Positions 33,453 to 41,349 of a stretch of 64,000 bases of DNA are shown piece by piece. How positions within the stretch are numbered: position 1 is the first letter of the stretch; each line of letters starts with the position of its first letter. Made by a program: the position numbers and the translations under genes. The DNA is from Pseudomonas sp. ICMP 561 (lineage in GTDB: Bacteria; Pseudomonadota; Gammaproteobacteria; Pseudomonadales; Pseudomonadaceae): positions 279,502 through 343,501 of the forward strand of contig NZ_LKBT01000023.1 of NCBI RefSeq assembly GCF_002699985.1, given 5' to 3'. Below the pieces are notes generated by a model, which saw nothing but the letters and a program-made list of their open reading frames with translations, was not told the DNA's origin and ran no database searches.

Positions 33453-34877
33453 CCACATCAGCGACGGCAATGCCCGTGACGGCAGAAGGTGTTCGTCTTT
33501 GCCGACGGCGCCGGGCAGGGCATGCCAGGGGATGCTCGCTGTGCGGTGATGCTGCAGATGCAGGTTGATGTTGTACGGCCAGATGAAGAACCGCCCCAGC
33601 CAGCCCACGCGCCAGGCGTATGTCCATTCCTGCCAGCCGGGCGTGACGCCGGGGCCGCCGCTGTGCTCGGCAATGCTGCGAATTTTCTGCAGCAGAGTGC
33701 CGAGGGTGATCAGGGGGATGAACCACAGCATCGCCAGCAAGCCCACTTCCTGGATCGAGCATTGCCAGACAACGCAGGCCACAATCATCAGCCAGACCGC
33801 CGCTGCGGCAAGCAAAGGCCGGGTGAGCTTGGGCGGCGCGCCACCGGCAGCCTTGTAGGCCGCGATGTTGCGTAGGGTATTGACCATCAGCAGGTCACCC
33901 AGCAGTTGTTTCGTCAGTAGCTTTGCGCTCAACGGCTGAAAACGCCACGGCTGACGGAAATAGAGGAAGCGGCGCTCCGGGTCCTGCTCGGTCCCGGCGT
34001 GCTGATGATGATCAAGGTGCAGCGGTCGATAGAATTCGATGGGCACCAGGCCTGGAACACCGATCGCCAGGTTGATCAGAAAGTCGTTGGTGTTGCGTCG
34101 TCGGGTCAGGTTGTAGTGGGTAGCGTCGTGATACAGCACGAACAGCGCGTGCTGGCGTGCCGCAACGATGAGCATGGTCAGCAGGTAAAAACGCCAGTCT
34201 GCGAGGTGAAGCGCGACGCGGATCGTGACCAGAATGCACAACCACTCGAGCAACAGCGCCGACAGGGTGCGCATGTCCACTGCATAGTGCTTGAAGATCA
34301 GCGTCGCCACGCCGCAGGCGACACCGATGGCCGCGCCATAGACCATGTCGGTAAACACGTGCTGCCCGGTGGTCATCACCGTCAGCATCAGCACCACACT
34401 CCAGACGGCAAATATCCAGGCTTTTTGCAGTCGCAAGCCAGCCATTGCGACGCTGATAGCCACAGGCAACGCCACATGCCCGCTGGGCGAGGCGGCCAGT
34501 GGCGCATCGAGCCGGTACAGCCAGTCGAGCCAGGCAGAGCCGGTTTCAGGGCGCAGGATCATGGTTGGCCAAAACAGATGGCAGACCAGACACAAGCCCG
34601 CCGCGAGGGCACCGGCAAAGAACGCCGGCAGCAGCCATGTCGACTGACGCCCCATGTAAACGAGCACCGGCATGACCAAGGTGTAGCTGAGGTACAGGGG
34701 CAGCGTGAACGGGAGAAGGGGAACGTGAGCGTCGACAATTCCGGGCTGCACAAGCTGCACAGAACCCATGGGTACATGCGTGACCAGAAAGTACAGCAGG
34801 CCGGTGACCAACAGGTACATCATCAGCCAGGTAACAGGCCGATCAACGCTGGAAGCGGCGGAGTGAGGAGGGTGCAT
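33429..34877 (-). CDS. PAP2 phosphatase-fatty acid desaturase fusion protein
   Basis: From ATG at 34877 it has 482 residues. Residues 15-200 are a multi-helix PAP2 domain with the acid-phosphatase motifs SPSGHVALP (PSGH at 131-134) and GQHVFTDMVYG (H173, D177). The N-terminal KX6RP motif is reduced to LRPE. Residues 230-482 are a membrane desaturase/hydroxylase with three histidine boxes: HDATH (250-254), HLDHH (287-291) and HLQHH (440-444). Both activities would face lipid substrates: phosphate ester removal, and diiron C-H oxidation. The frame is open to 34985 but lacks a ribosome site. It opens the biosynthetic cluster and is divergent from the first GNAT gene. The fusion is unusual. Confidence 0.85.
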   Translation of the reverse strand: MHPPHSAASSVDRPVTWLMMYLLVTGLLYFLVTHVPMGSVQLVQPGIVDAHVPLLPFTLPLYLSYTLVMPVLVYMGRQSTWLLPAFFAGALAAGLCLVCHLFWPTMILRPETGSAWLDWLYRLDAPLAASPSGHVALPVAISVAMAGLRLQKAWIFAVWSVVLMLTVMTTGQHVFTDMVYGAAIGVACGVATLIFKHYAVDMRTLSALLLEWLCILVTIRVALHLADWRFYLLTMLIVAARQHALFVLYHDATHYNLTRRRNTNDFLINLAIGVPGLVPIEFYRPLHLDHHQHAGTEQDPERRFLYFRQPWRFQPLSAKLLTKQLLGDLLMVNTLRNIAAYKAAGGAPPKLTRPLLAAAAVWLMIVACVVWQCSIQEVGLLAMLWFIPLITLGTLLQKIRSIAEHSGGPGVTPGWQEWTYAWRVGWLGRFFIWPYNINLHLQHHRTASIPWHALPGAVGKDEHLLPSRALPSLMWSGLRRKS

Positions 34878-35069
34878 GTAGACAAAGCCTGTCAGGATAA
34901 AGCCGGGTTCATTTGATACGTGCGCAAGCGGAAAATCAGCCAGGCTGACAGGTGCGCAATGATGATTGCAGAGGCGGTGAGGCATTGAATTGAGCTGACA
35001 GATTCATTGCCCTCAACAGCTCAGCCATTCAGAATCCGCTCATTGTGTATCCATACATCGAAGGCCTCC
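34878..35069. promoter_or_regulatory. Divergent promoter region of the acyl-amide/desaturase cluster
   Basis: The 192-nt space between the divergent starts at 34877 and 35070 should contain promoters for the PAP2-desaturase gene and the acyltransferase genes. I see no strong consensus -35/-10 pair and no obvious palindrome, so the assignment rests on gene orientation alone. Confidence 0.4.
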
Positions 35070-35795
35070 ATGAGTTTGTGCGCGACTGCTGTACAGCGCT
35101 CCGATCTGCAACCGAATGATATCGATCGGATGTTCGAGATTTACTCCGCCTGTTATCAGGATACCTGTCTGTTACGGTTCAAGCAGGATCTTGACGACAA
35201 GACCCACTGCGTCGTGCTGCGTGACGCCTGCGACACGATCATGGGTTTTTCGACGCTGAAGCTGTTTGAAATGCACTGGGACAACCAGCCCGGCAGGTTC
35301 ATTTTCTCCGGCGACACCATCATTACCCCTGAACACTGGGGCAGCCAGCAGCTCGCGTTCGCTTGGTCCCGACTGATTGGCGATCTGTGGCGTCAGGCTC
35401 CCGACGTGCCCCTGTACTGGTTTCTGATCTGCAAAGGGCATCGGACTTATCGCTATCTGCGGGCGATGGTACTGGATTACGCCCCTCGTGCGGGGCATTT
35501 GACCGAACCTCATGTGCAGGCCTTGATGGATCACCTTGCGTATACGCGTTTTGGCGATGCCTACGACCCTGCCACCGGCCTGCTGTCCTTCAAGACACCG
35601 CAGGGACGGCTGACCGAAGAGCTTGCACAGGTGTCGGAAAATCATGCGAGGTTGCCGGACGTAGCCTACTTTCTGCAGAAAAATCCTGGTTATGCCAAGG
35701 GCGACGAGCTGGTTTGCCTGTGCCGCTTCACGCCTGAAAACCTGAGGCCGCTGGCGCGACGCCTGATCATGGCCGAGCAGCATTCGACGTGCTGA
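35070..35795 (+). CDS. GNAT-like acyltransferase, first of a pair
   Basis: A 241-residue protein from ATG at 35070 (GAAGGCCTCC upstream). The N-terminal half is GNAT-like: DIDRMFEIYSACYQDTCLLR, CVVLRDACDTIMGFSTLKLF, then GDTIITPEHWGSQQLAFAWS in the acetyl-CoA strand position. The classical R-x-x-G-x-G/A loop is replaced by EHWGSQQL, so another acyl donor is possible. The rest (YWFLICKGHRTYRYLRAMVL; LLSFKTPQGRLTEELAQVSE) is specific to this family. It overlaps the next gene by 7 nt. In the cluster it could transfer a fatty acyl group; this is inference. Confidence 0.6.
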   Translation: MSLCATAVQRSDLQPNDIDRMFEIYSACYQDTCLLRFKQDLDDKTHCVVLRDACDTIMGFSTLKLFEMHWDNQPGRFIFSGDTIITPEHWGSQQLAFAWSRLIGDLWRQAPDVPLYWFLICKGHRTYRYLRAMVLDYAPRAGHLTEPHVQALMDHLAYTRFGDAYDPATGLLSFKTPQGRLTEELAQVSENHARLPDVAYFLQKNPGYAKGDELVCLCRFTPENLRPLARRLIMAEQHSTC

Positions 35796-36904
35796 TTCGT
35801 CAGGCGGGTCCGGCGGACAACTCGCAGCTTCTGGACTTTCAACAGCGTCACGCCATGCGCGGCAGCATGCCACTGCGCTTTGACCGCAGCCCTGATTACT
35901 TTGCCCTGCATCACTGCCATTCCGCCGATCACCGGACCTGGGTTGCCCAAAGCCCGGAAGGCGAGCTGCGCGGCTCGGCCAGTCTGGTGGTACGCGCTGG
36001 TTACCTGCAGGGCAGCGCTGAACCGATTGCCTATCTGGGTGATTTACGGTTGATGCCTGACCGCAGGCTGTCCCGCTCATGGATGGCAGAAGTCCAGACG
36101 CGTCTCGCCGATCTGTCCCTGCAGACAGGCGCGCAGCAAGCGTACTGCTGCATCATTCGCGATAACCCGCTGGCCATTCAATCGCTGTTGGGACGACGGC
36201 GTGCAAACCCGTTGAAACTTGCCCACTGGCGTGGCTACAGCAATGTTTCGGTGTATGGCCAGCGTGGTTTGAGTAGCGCACCTCGCACGTGCGCCGGGAT
36301 GCGAGTGATCCACGCCGAGCCGCGACATCTGGATGCACTGAGAGCGTTTCTCGACAGCGAGTCCTCCCGGCAATCGTTCGGCTGCGTGTTCAGCGAGGCG
36401 GAATTCGAGCGCAGGCTCAGCCATTGGCCTGACTTCAGCATTGGCTCGTTTTTGCTGGCGGTCGACGAGCGCGATAACCTGCTCGGCTGTGTTGCGCCAT
36501 GGGATGCAGGAAAGATAAAACGGATCGTTGTCGAGCAAATGCCCGTGGCCCAACAGTTGCTGCGCCTGGGCTTCAACGCGGTCGCACCGCTGGCCGGCCG
36601 ACCGGGCATTGCCTCGCCGGGTAACGCCCTGCGAGATATCTACCTGACCCATCTACAGGTTCGACAGCGTGATCCCCACGTGTTTGCCGCTTTGCTGGAT
36701 GCTGCCTGGGCGCAGGTGCGCAAAGATTATTCATTGATGCAGCTTTGCCTGTACGACCATGACCCCCTGTGGCCGGCGATGCGCCGTTATCGCAGTGTGT
36801 CCCTGCCGATGGACCTCTACACGGCTCCCTGCGGCAGCAATACCTCTGTTTTTACCGAGGCGTGTGCGACGGGTGTTCCGGGGTTCGAGATCTATCTGGT
36901 GTGA
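35789..36904 (+). CDS. Large GNAT-fold acyltransferase, second of the pair
   Basis: A 371-residue protein starting with GTG at 35789, inside the end of the previous gene. It appears to hold two GNAT-like halves. The first runs MLIRQAGPADNSQLLDFQQR, RGSASLVVRAGYLQGSAEPI, AYLGDLRLMPDRRLSRSWMA. The second starts at MRVIHAEPRHLDALRAFLDS, with FLLAVDERDNLLGCVAPW and IYLTHLQVRQRDPHVFAALL. Double-GNAT proteins often acylate amines using long-chain donors. The C-terminus overlaps the opposite-strand hydrolase by 13 nt. The substrate is unknown. Confidence 0.65.
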   Translation: MLIRQAGPADNSQLLDFQQRHAMRGSMPLRFDRSPDYFALHHCHSADHRTWVAQSPEGELRGSASLVVRAGYLQGSAEPIAYLGDLRLMPDRRLSRSWMAEVQTRLADLSLQTGAQQAYCCIIRDNPLAIQSLLGRRRANPLKLAHWRGYSNVSVYGQRGLSSAPRTCAGMRVIHAEPRHLDALRAFLDSESSRQSFGCVFSEAEFERRLSHWPDFSIGSFLLAVDERDNLLGCVAPWDAGKIKRIVVEQMPVAQQLLRLGFNAVAPLAGRPGIASPGNALRDIYLTHLQVRQRDPHVFAALLDAAWAQVRKDYSLMQLCLYDHDPLWPAMRRYRSVSLPMDLYTAPCGSNTSVFTEACATGVPGFEIYLV

Positions 36905-37800
36905 TCGGTTCTGACCGGCAGGGTCTGGTGCAGAACTTCCAGCAACGTTCGCCAGAACCTTGCCGGATCAAACCCGGCGCCGCCCAGTATCGGCTGGCCA
37001 TGATCCACATCCGGCAGGCAGATTTGCGGCAGGCCTGGTATTGCCAAATCTTCCATATAGAACTGGCCATCATGCGCATGCCCCGCACGCAGGGCGTTCA
37101 AGCGTTGATGGTGTGTGTCGAAGCGTGAGCGCCGCACCGCAGACCAACTCACAACATGTACACAGTGCAGCGTGTCGGGCAGGGCGGACAGCATGCTGGC
37201 GACCTGCGGGTCTCGGTGGCTGCTGATATCCCGTGTGCCCTCGGCGAGCAGTGTGCTATTGACCATCGCCTGACGAAACCTGTCCATGCGATAGCCCGGG
37301 CCAGTGTCAGGAGTGCCGTAGCCCAGCAAGTCATCAATGATCGGCGAGGGGCCAACGGGCGGTTGCACCAGCGCGATGCCGTCACAGGCGTCGAGCAAGG
37401 CCGGGTTCTGCGTCAGCGTCGCCAGCGTGTCCAGGCTGCCCTTGCTGTGTGCCAGCACCACAAACCGCTGCCCGGGCCTGAGGCGCTTGCCGAGTACCGC
37501 TGCAATGTGTTCGCCCTGCGCAATGACCCCGCGCGAAGACCGCACCGGCATGCGCAGGACCTCGTAACCCTCGGACTTCAGCGACCGCGCACAGGCCCGG
37601 TTGCAATAGAGTATGAATTCCGAATAAAGCCCTGCGACCAGCACCACCAGCGTGTCCTTCGGCAGGCTAGGCCCGGGCGTTCGCCAGCTTTTGAGGAACA
37701 GTTCGGTCCAGTCCAGCGCTGCAGGCGGGCGCACGAAGTCTGTAGCCGGGAAATGGCTTTGCCAGTCGTCAAAGCCCTCGGGGGTCCAGATATTCGTCAT
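36892..37800 (-). CDS. Alpha/beta-fold hydrolase
   Basis: A 302-residue soluble hydrolase. The core shows DTLVVLVAGLYSEFILYCN, the strand FVVLAHSKGSLDTLATLTQN with the nucleophile elbow HSKGS, and a late DVDHGQPILGG that could give the catalytic His. The structure suggests a lipase/thioesterase-like enzyme acting on acyl or ester bonds. It follows the PF10118 gene by 24 nt on the minus strand and so is probably cotranscribed. In the cluster it might release or trim an acyl product; this is inference. Confidence 0.8.
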   Translation of the reverse strand: MTNIWTPEGFDDWQSHFPATDFVRPPAALDWTELFLKSWRTPGPSLPKDTLVVLVAGLYSEFILYCNRACARSLKSEGYEVLRMPVRSSRGVIAQGEHIAAVLGKRLRPGQRFVVLAHSKGSLDTLATLTQNPALLDACDGIALVQPPVGPSPIIDDLLGYGTPDTGPGYRMDRFRQAMVNSTLLAEGTRDISSHRDPQVASMLSALPDTLHCVHVVSWSAVRRSRFDTHHQRLNALRAGHAHDGQFYMEDLAIPGLPQICLPDVDHGQPILGGAGFDPARFWRTLLEVLHQTLPVRTDHTR

Positions 37801-37824
37801 GCAGATCGGTCCTGATCGCTTTGC

Positions 37825-38691
37825 TCAACGCTGTTCATCGAGCGCCTGGCGAGCGCTGTCGAGAAGCTCGCGGGTATCGATGCGGTTGGGGTGGAAACCG
37901 GGCAAAAACCAGAACAGACCGGCAGGCACGATGCGCGAAAGCAGGCCCGGATTGACGAACAGCCACCACTGCAAGCGCAGCCATTCACGCCAGTTGCGGT
38001 GTTGTTTGTCGCCGCGCACCAGGTGATAAGTGAAGTACCCGAGATCGAAGGTGAAATACACCGACAGGCTGAGCATCGCCACACAGCGAAGCAGGTAACG
38101 CCATAGCGGGTTGCGCTCGACGGTACACAGCACGTCATAGGCGACTGCTTTGTGTTCGATCTCTTCCAGCGCATGCCAGCGCCACAGGCCGACCATTGTC
38201 GGATCGGCCTCCTTGAGGTATGCCGGGTTACGCAAAAGCTGATCGGACAGTATCGCAGTGATGTGTTCAAGGCTGGCGGTCAGTGCCAGCCGGAAGCTGG
38301 CCGGTAGCCGCTCGCTTTCCTTTCTACGCCGCAGCAGCATGCGTTCCAGCTTTTCGACCGGCGCGCCTTGTGCGCCAAGCCGCTGGTTGTAGGCACGGTG
38401 CTCGCGCATGTGTGAGGCTTCCTGATAGATGAAGTCGTCGACCGCCTTGTCGAGCGCGCTGCCCTTGGCGAGCTTGTGGCGAAAATGCACCACGCTTTCG
38501 ATGAAGATTCTTTCCCCCTGAGGGAACATGAACGACAGGCAGTCGAAAAAGCGCGTGGTGTGCGCCCGACCTGCGTGCCAGTAACGGGGGATGCTGTCAT
38601 CGAAGGTAAAGCGTATCGAGCGGTACGCGATAACCTGCGGGGAGAGTTGTGCCGCCGAGCGTCGTGAGAGGATGCGTTTGAACAGCGACAT
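37825..38691 (-). CDS. PF10118-type diiron protein ('metal-dependent hydrolase')
   Basis: From ATG at 38691 it has 288 residues. Ferritin-like ligands are visible: FIYQEASHMREH (ExxH at 91-94, H98), LEHITAIL (142-149) and WHALEEIEHKAVAYDV (ExxH at 177-180). Together they fit a four-helix diiron site, although the family is annotated as metal-dependent hydrolases. C-terminal helices (LSLSVYFTFDLGYFTYHL; LLSRIVPAGLFWFLPGF) look membrane-associated. Such proteins may act as oxygenases on lipids; that is inference. It is divergent from the desaturase gene with 124 nt between. An in-frame ATG at 38724 adds 11 residues with no better ribosome site. Confidence 0.78.
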   Translation of the reverse strand: MSLFKRILSRRSAAQLSPQVIAYRSIRFTFDDSIPRYWHAGRAHTTRFFDCLSFMFPQGERIFIESVVHFRHKLAKGSALDKAVDDFIYQEASHMREHRAYNQRLGAQGAPVEKLERMLLRRRKESERLPASFRLALTASLEHITAILSDQLLRNPAYLKEADPTMVGLWRWHALEEIEHKAVAYDVLCTVERNPLWRYLLRCVAMLSLSVYFTFDLGYFTYHLVRGDKQHRNWREWLRLQWWLFVNPGLLSRIVPAGLFWFLPGFHPNRIDTRELLDSARQALDEQR

Positions 38692-38815
38692 GGTGCCCGG
38701 CTTACTGTGATGATCAGGGCGCACAGTGTGCCAGAGTCCGGCAGGCTTGAAACTGCCGAATAAACTTCCGCATGCGCAGGCAGGTATACTCTGCGTTTTT
38801 ACATGTGGTTACTTT
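38692..38815. promoter_or_regulatory. Second divergent promoter region in the cluster
   Basis: The 124-nt space between the PF10118 gene (minus) and the desaturase gene (plus) should carry promoters both ways. A TATACT hexamer near 38787 could be a -10 for the plus-strand operon, but I find no well-spaced -35, so this is weak. Confidence 0.35.
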
Positions 38816-39745
38816 ATGCGCACTTATAAGGATATTTTGCCAGCACGCCGTTTCGACACGGCAAATCTGGCGGTGCTGGCCCTCCAGACGCTGCTCTGGG
38901 GCGGGACCCTCACATGGCTGTCACACACCGACGCAGGTGCGTGGAAATGGCTGATCCTGATTCCGTTCTGTCTGGTCATGCAAGGCGTGTTCTCGATGAT
39001 GCATGAGGCGTTTCACAGTCTCGCGCACAGCAACAAGACCACCAACTACCTGATGATGTGCTGGGCTTCCACTCTGTTTGGCGCCTCCGCGACACTGATC
39101 CACATCAACCACCTCGGGCATCACTCGCGAAACCGTACGCGTGCTGAGCTGGCGGACTTCGCCATGCCGGATGAATCGTTGCTGCGCAAACGCCTGGAAT
39201 ACTATTTTGCAGTGCTCGGCGGTATCTGGCTGGCGGCATTCATCGGCAGCCTGCTGCTGCCTTTGCTGCCCGCCCGCGTGGCTGATCGCTGGTCGCAAAG
39301 TGGTGAGGTCAACACTTATGCAGCGGCGTTCAAAGACTTCTCAATCAACGACTTTCGGCGTATCCGCAAGGAAGTTATCGCAGGCATTATCGTGTGGCTG
39401 GCGTGCGCGTATCTGTTTGGCTGGACCTGGGAAGTGGTGCTGATTACCTACATCGCGTTTGGTTTTTCCTGGTCTTCACTGCAGTGGGTCTACCACATGC
39501 GTACCCCGATAGATGTCGTCGAAGGTGCCTACAACATGCGTGCGCCCCGTTTGGTTCGCTGGGCATTCCTCAACTTCAATTACAACCTGACTCACCACCG
39601 TCATTCGCAGATGCACTGGCAGCACATGCATGCGGCATCGAACCTCAAGGAAACCCGGCCACTGTGGTTCGGCTGGCTCCAGGTGTTCACGCCGCCGCAG
39701 CGATTGCCCGATGACCTGTCCAGTCTCGACAAGACCTATTTTTGA
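38816..39745 (+). CDS. Membrane fatty acid desaturase/hydroxylase
   Basis: A 309-residue integral membrane diiron enzyme from ATG at 38816. Histidine boxes are HEAFH (63-67), HLGHH (99-103) and HHRHSQMHW (260-268), with membrane helices between (LAVLALQTLLWGGTLTWL; YYFAVLGGIWLAAFIGSLLL; EVIAGIIVWLACAYLFGW). The pattern suits acyl-lipid desaturases or carotenoid-type hydroxylases. Its TGA overlaps the ATG of the GH3 gene (TGATG), so they are translated together. It is the second His-box oxidase in the cluster. Confidence 0.87.
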   Translation: MRTYKDILPARRFDTANLAVLALQTLLWGGTLTWLSHTDAGAWKWLILIPFCLVMQGVFSMMHEAFHSLAHSNKTTNYLMMCWASTLFGASATLIHINHLGHHSRNRTRAELADFAMPDESLLRKRLEYYFAVLGGIWLAAFIGSLLLPLLPARVADRWSQSGEVNTYAAAFKDFSINDFRRIRKEVIAGIIVWLACAYLFGWTWEVVLITYIAFGFSWSSLQWVYHMRTPIDVVEGAYNMRAPRLVRWAFLNFNYNLTHHRHSQMHWQHMHAASNLKETRPLWFGWLQVFTPPQRLPDDLSSLDKTYF

Positions 39746-41349
39746 TGCAGACCGATGGCGACGTAAAGAGAGCGCTCTGGCAGTCATTCATTGACAGTAC
39801 GCACGCCGTATTGGACCAGTGGCAGACGCAGTTCGAGCAACCTGAGCAGGCTCAGGAGCGTTTGTTACTAGGCATGTTGTCGGCCAATCGCGATTGTGCG
39901 TTTGGCCGTGCCCATGACTTTGCCGGGATCCGCAACGCCAGCGACTTTCGCAATAAGGTGCCGACGCACACTTACGCGCAACTGCAGCCTTGGGTCGAAC
40001 AGGCACAGCACGACAGCGGCGCAGTGCTGACTACCAGCCCGCCGTTGTTTTTCGAGCGCAGCAGCGGCAATAGCGCGTTGCAGAAACACATCCCCTACAC
40101 GCGGGACTTTCTTGCCCAGTTGCAGGGGGCGCTGACGGTCTGGCTGGCTGATATGTACCGCCAGGTTCCGGAAATCAGCCACGGCAGCGGCTACTGGTCC
40201 ATGTCGCCGCCCTTGCAGCAACCTGCGATGAGCGCCAATGGCATCCCGATTGGCAGTGTCAGCGATCTGCAATATCTGCAAGGCAGTGCAATTGCCGGGC
40301 TGGCGGGCACTTTGCTGATCCCCGACATGGCTCATGACGTTGTGCACTGGCGCAGGCAAACGCTGCTGGCCTTGGTCGCCGATGCCGACCTGAGCATTAT
40401 CAGCGTGTGGAGCCCGACGTTTCTGAGCAGCCTGCTACAACCTTTGCTCGACACCGAAAACCCCGAAAGCCGTCAGACCTGTGACTGGCTCGAAGCGATG
40501 TTGCCAGCGCCGCGCAAACAAGCCTTGCGCCATGCCCGTGCTCAAGGAGTATTCACTGAGCTATGGCCGCGTCTGGCAGCGGTCAGCTGCTGGATGGACG
40601 GGCCTAGTCGCGGGTACGCCGCGCAACTGGCGGCGCGTTTTCCTCAGGCTCGCTGGTTGCCAAAAGGCCTGTTCGCCACCGAAGGCGTGGTCAGCGTGCC
40701 GTTTGGCGAAGGGGCGGGCTGCCCGCTGGCGATTGGCAGTCATTATCTGGAATTCGTCGGTGACGACGGTCTGCCGAAAGGCGCTCACTCGCTACGCATG
40801 GGCGAAACCGCGCAAGTGTTGCTGACCACCGGGTCGGGTCTTTACCGGTATGCCTTGGGTGATCGGGTACGCGTGGTCGGCAAACAGGGCGATACGCCGC
40901 GGGTAGAGTTTGTCGGGCGCAGCGCAAGTGCCTGCGATCTGGTGGGCGAGAAACTGGATGAACAGCTTGTCGAGGGTGTTCTTGCGCAGTGCATCGACAG
41001 TTCAGACAGCGCATGCCTGATCCCTGACTCCAGAAACACACCGCCGCATTATGTAGCCCTTGTGTCGACATCATCGGCGATACCCTGCGAGGTATTGGCA
41101 AACGACATCGACACAGCGTTGCAAGGCTCTTTTCACTATGGTCATGCGCGCACGCTGGGTCAGTTGGGGCCGGTACGTGTGCGTCTGGTGAGTGGCGGCG
41201 CGCAAAAACTCGCAGCGTTGCTGCAACGCGCGGCGGAGGCAACCGGCATTCGTGCGGGCGACGTCAAACCGCGCGCTTTGATCAGTCGACTGGACACGGC
41301 CAATGCCCTCCTTGCAATCATGGAAGAACCTGAATGCCCGCACGTTTGA
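39745..41349 (+). CDS. GH3-family acyl-adenylating amide synthetase
   Basis: A 534-residue GH3 auxin-responsive-promoter family protein. Nucleotide motifs are in order: FFERSSGNSALQKHIPY (SSG at 106-108), GLFATEGVVSVPFG (about 308-321) and LYRYALGDRVRVVG (about 368-381). GH3 enzymes activate a carboxylate as an acyl-AMP and join it to an amine, usually an amino acid. In plants they conjugate hormones. It starts inside the desaturase stop and overlaps the Rieske gene by 16 nt, so the three form a tight operon. In this cluster it may couple a desaturated or hydroxylated acyl group to an amine; the substrate is unknown. Confidence 0.87.
   Translation: MQTDGDVKRALWQSFIDSTHAVLDQWQTQFEQPEQAQERLLLGMLSANRDCAFGRAHDFAGIRNASDFRNKVPTHTYAQLQPWVEQAQHDSGAVLTTSPPLFFERSSGNSALQKHIPYTRDFLAQLQGALTVWLADMYRQVPEISHGSGYWSMSPPLQQPAMSANGIPIGSVSDLQYLQGSAIAGLAGTLLIPDMAHDVVHWRRQTLLALVADADLSIISVWSPTFLSSLLQPLLDTENPESRQTCDWLEAMLPAPRKQALRHARAQGVFTELWPRLAAVSCWMDGPSRGYAAQLAARFPQARWLPKGLFATEGVVSVPFGEGAGCPLAIGSHYLEFVGDDGLPKGAHSLRMGETAQVLLTTGSGLYRYALGDRVRVVGKQGDTPRVEFVGRSASACDLVGEKLDEQLVEGVLAQCIDSSDSACLIPDSRNTPPHYVALVSTSSAIPCEVLANDIDTALQGSFHYGHARTLGQLGPVRVRLVSGGAQKLAALLQRAAEATGIRAGDVKPRALISRLDTANALLAIMEEPECPHV

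Noticed and set aside
33999..34916. 305-codon plus-strand frame opposite the PAP2-desaturase gene
   Set aside because: Antisense to clear phosphatase and desaturase motifs; rich in Gln/Arg/His with no domain.
35172..36080. 302-codon minus-strand frame opposite the GNAT pair
   Set aside because: Antisense shadow with no ribosome site and no family features.
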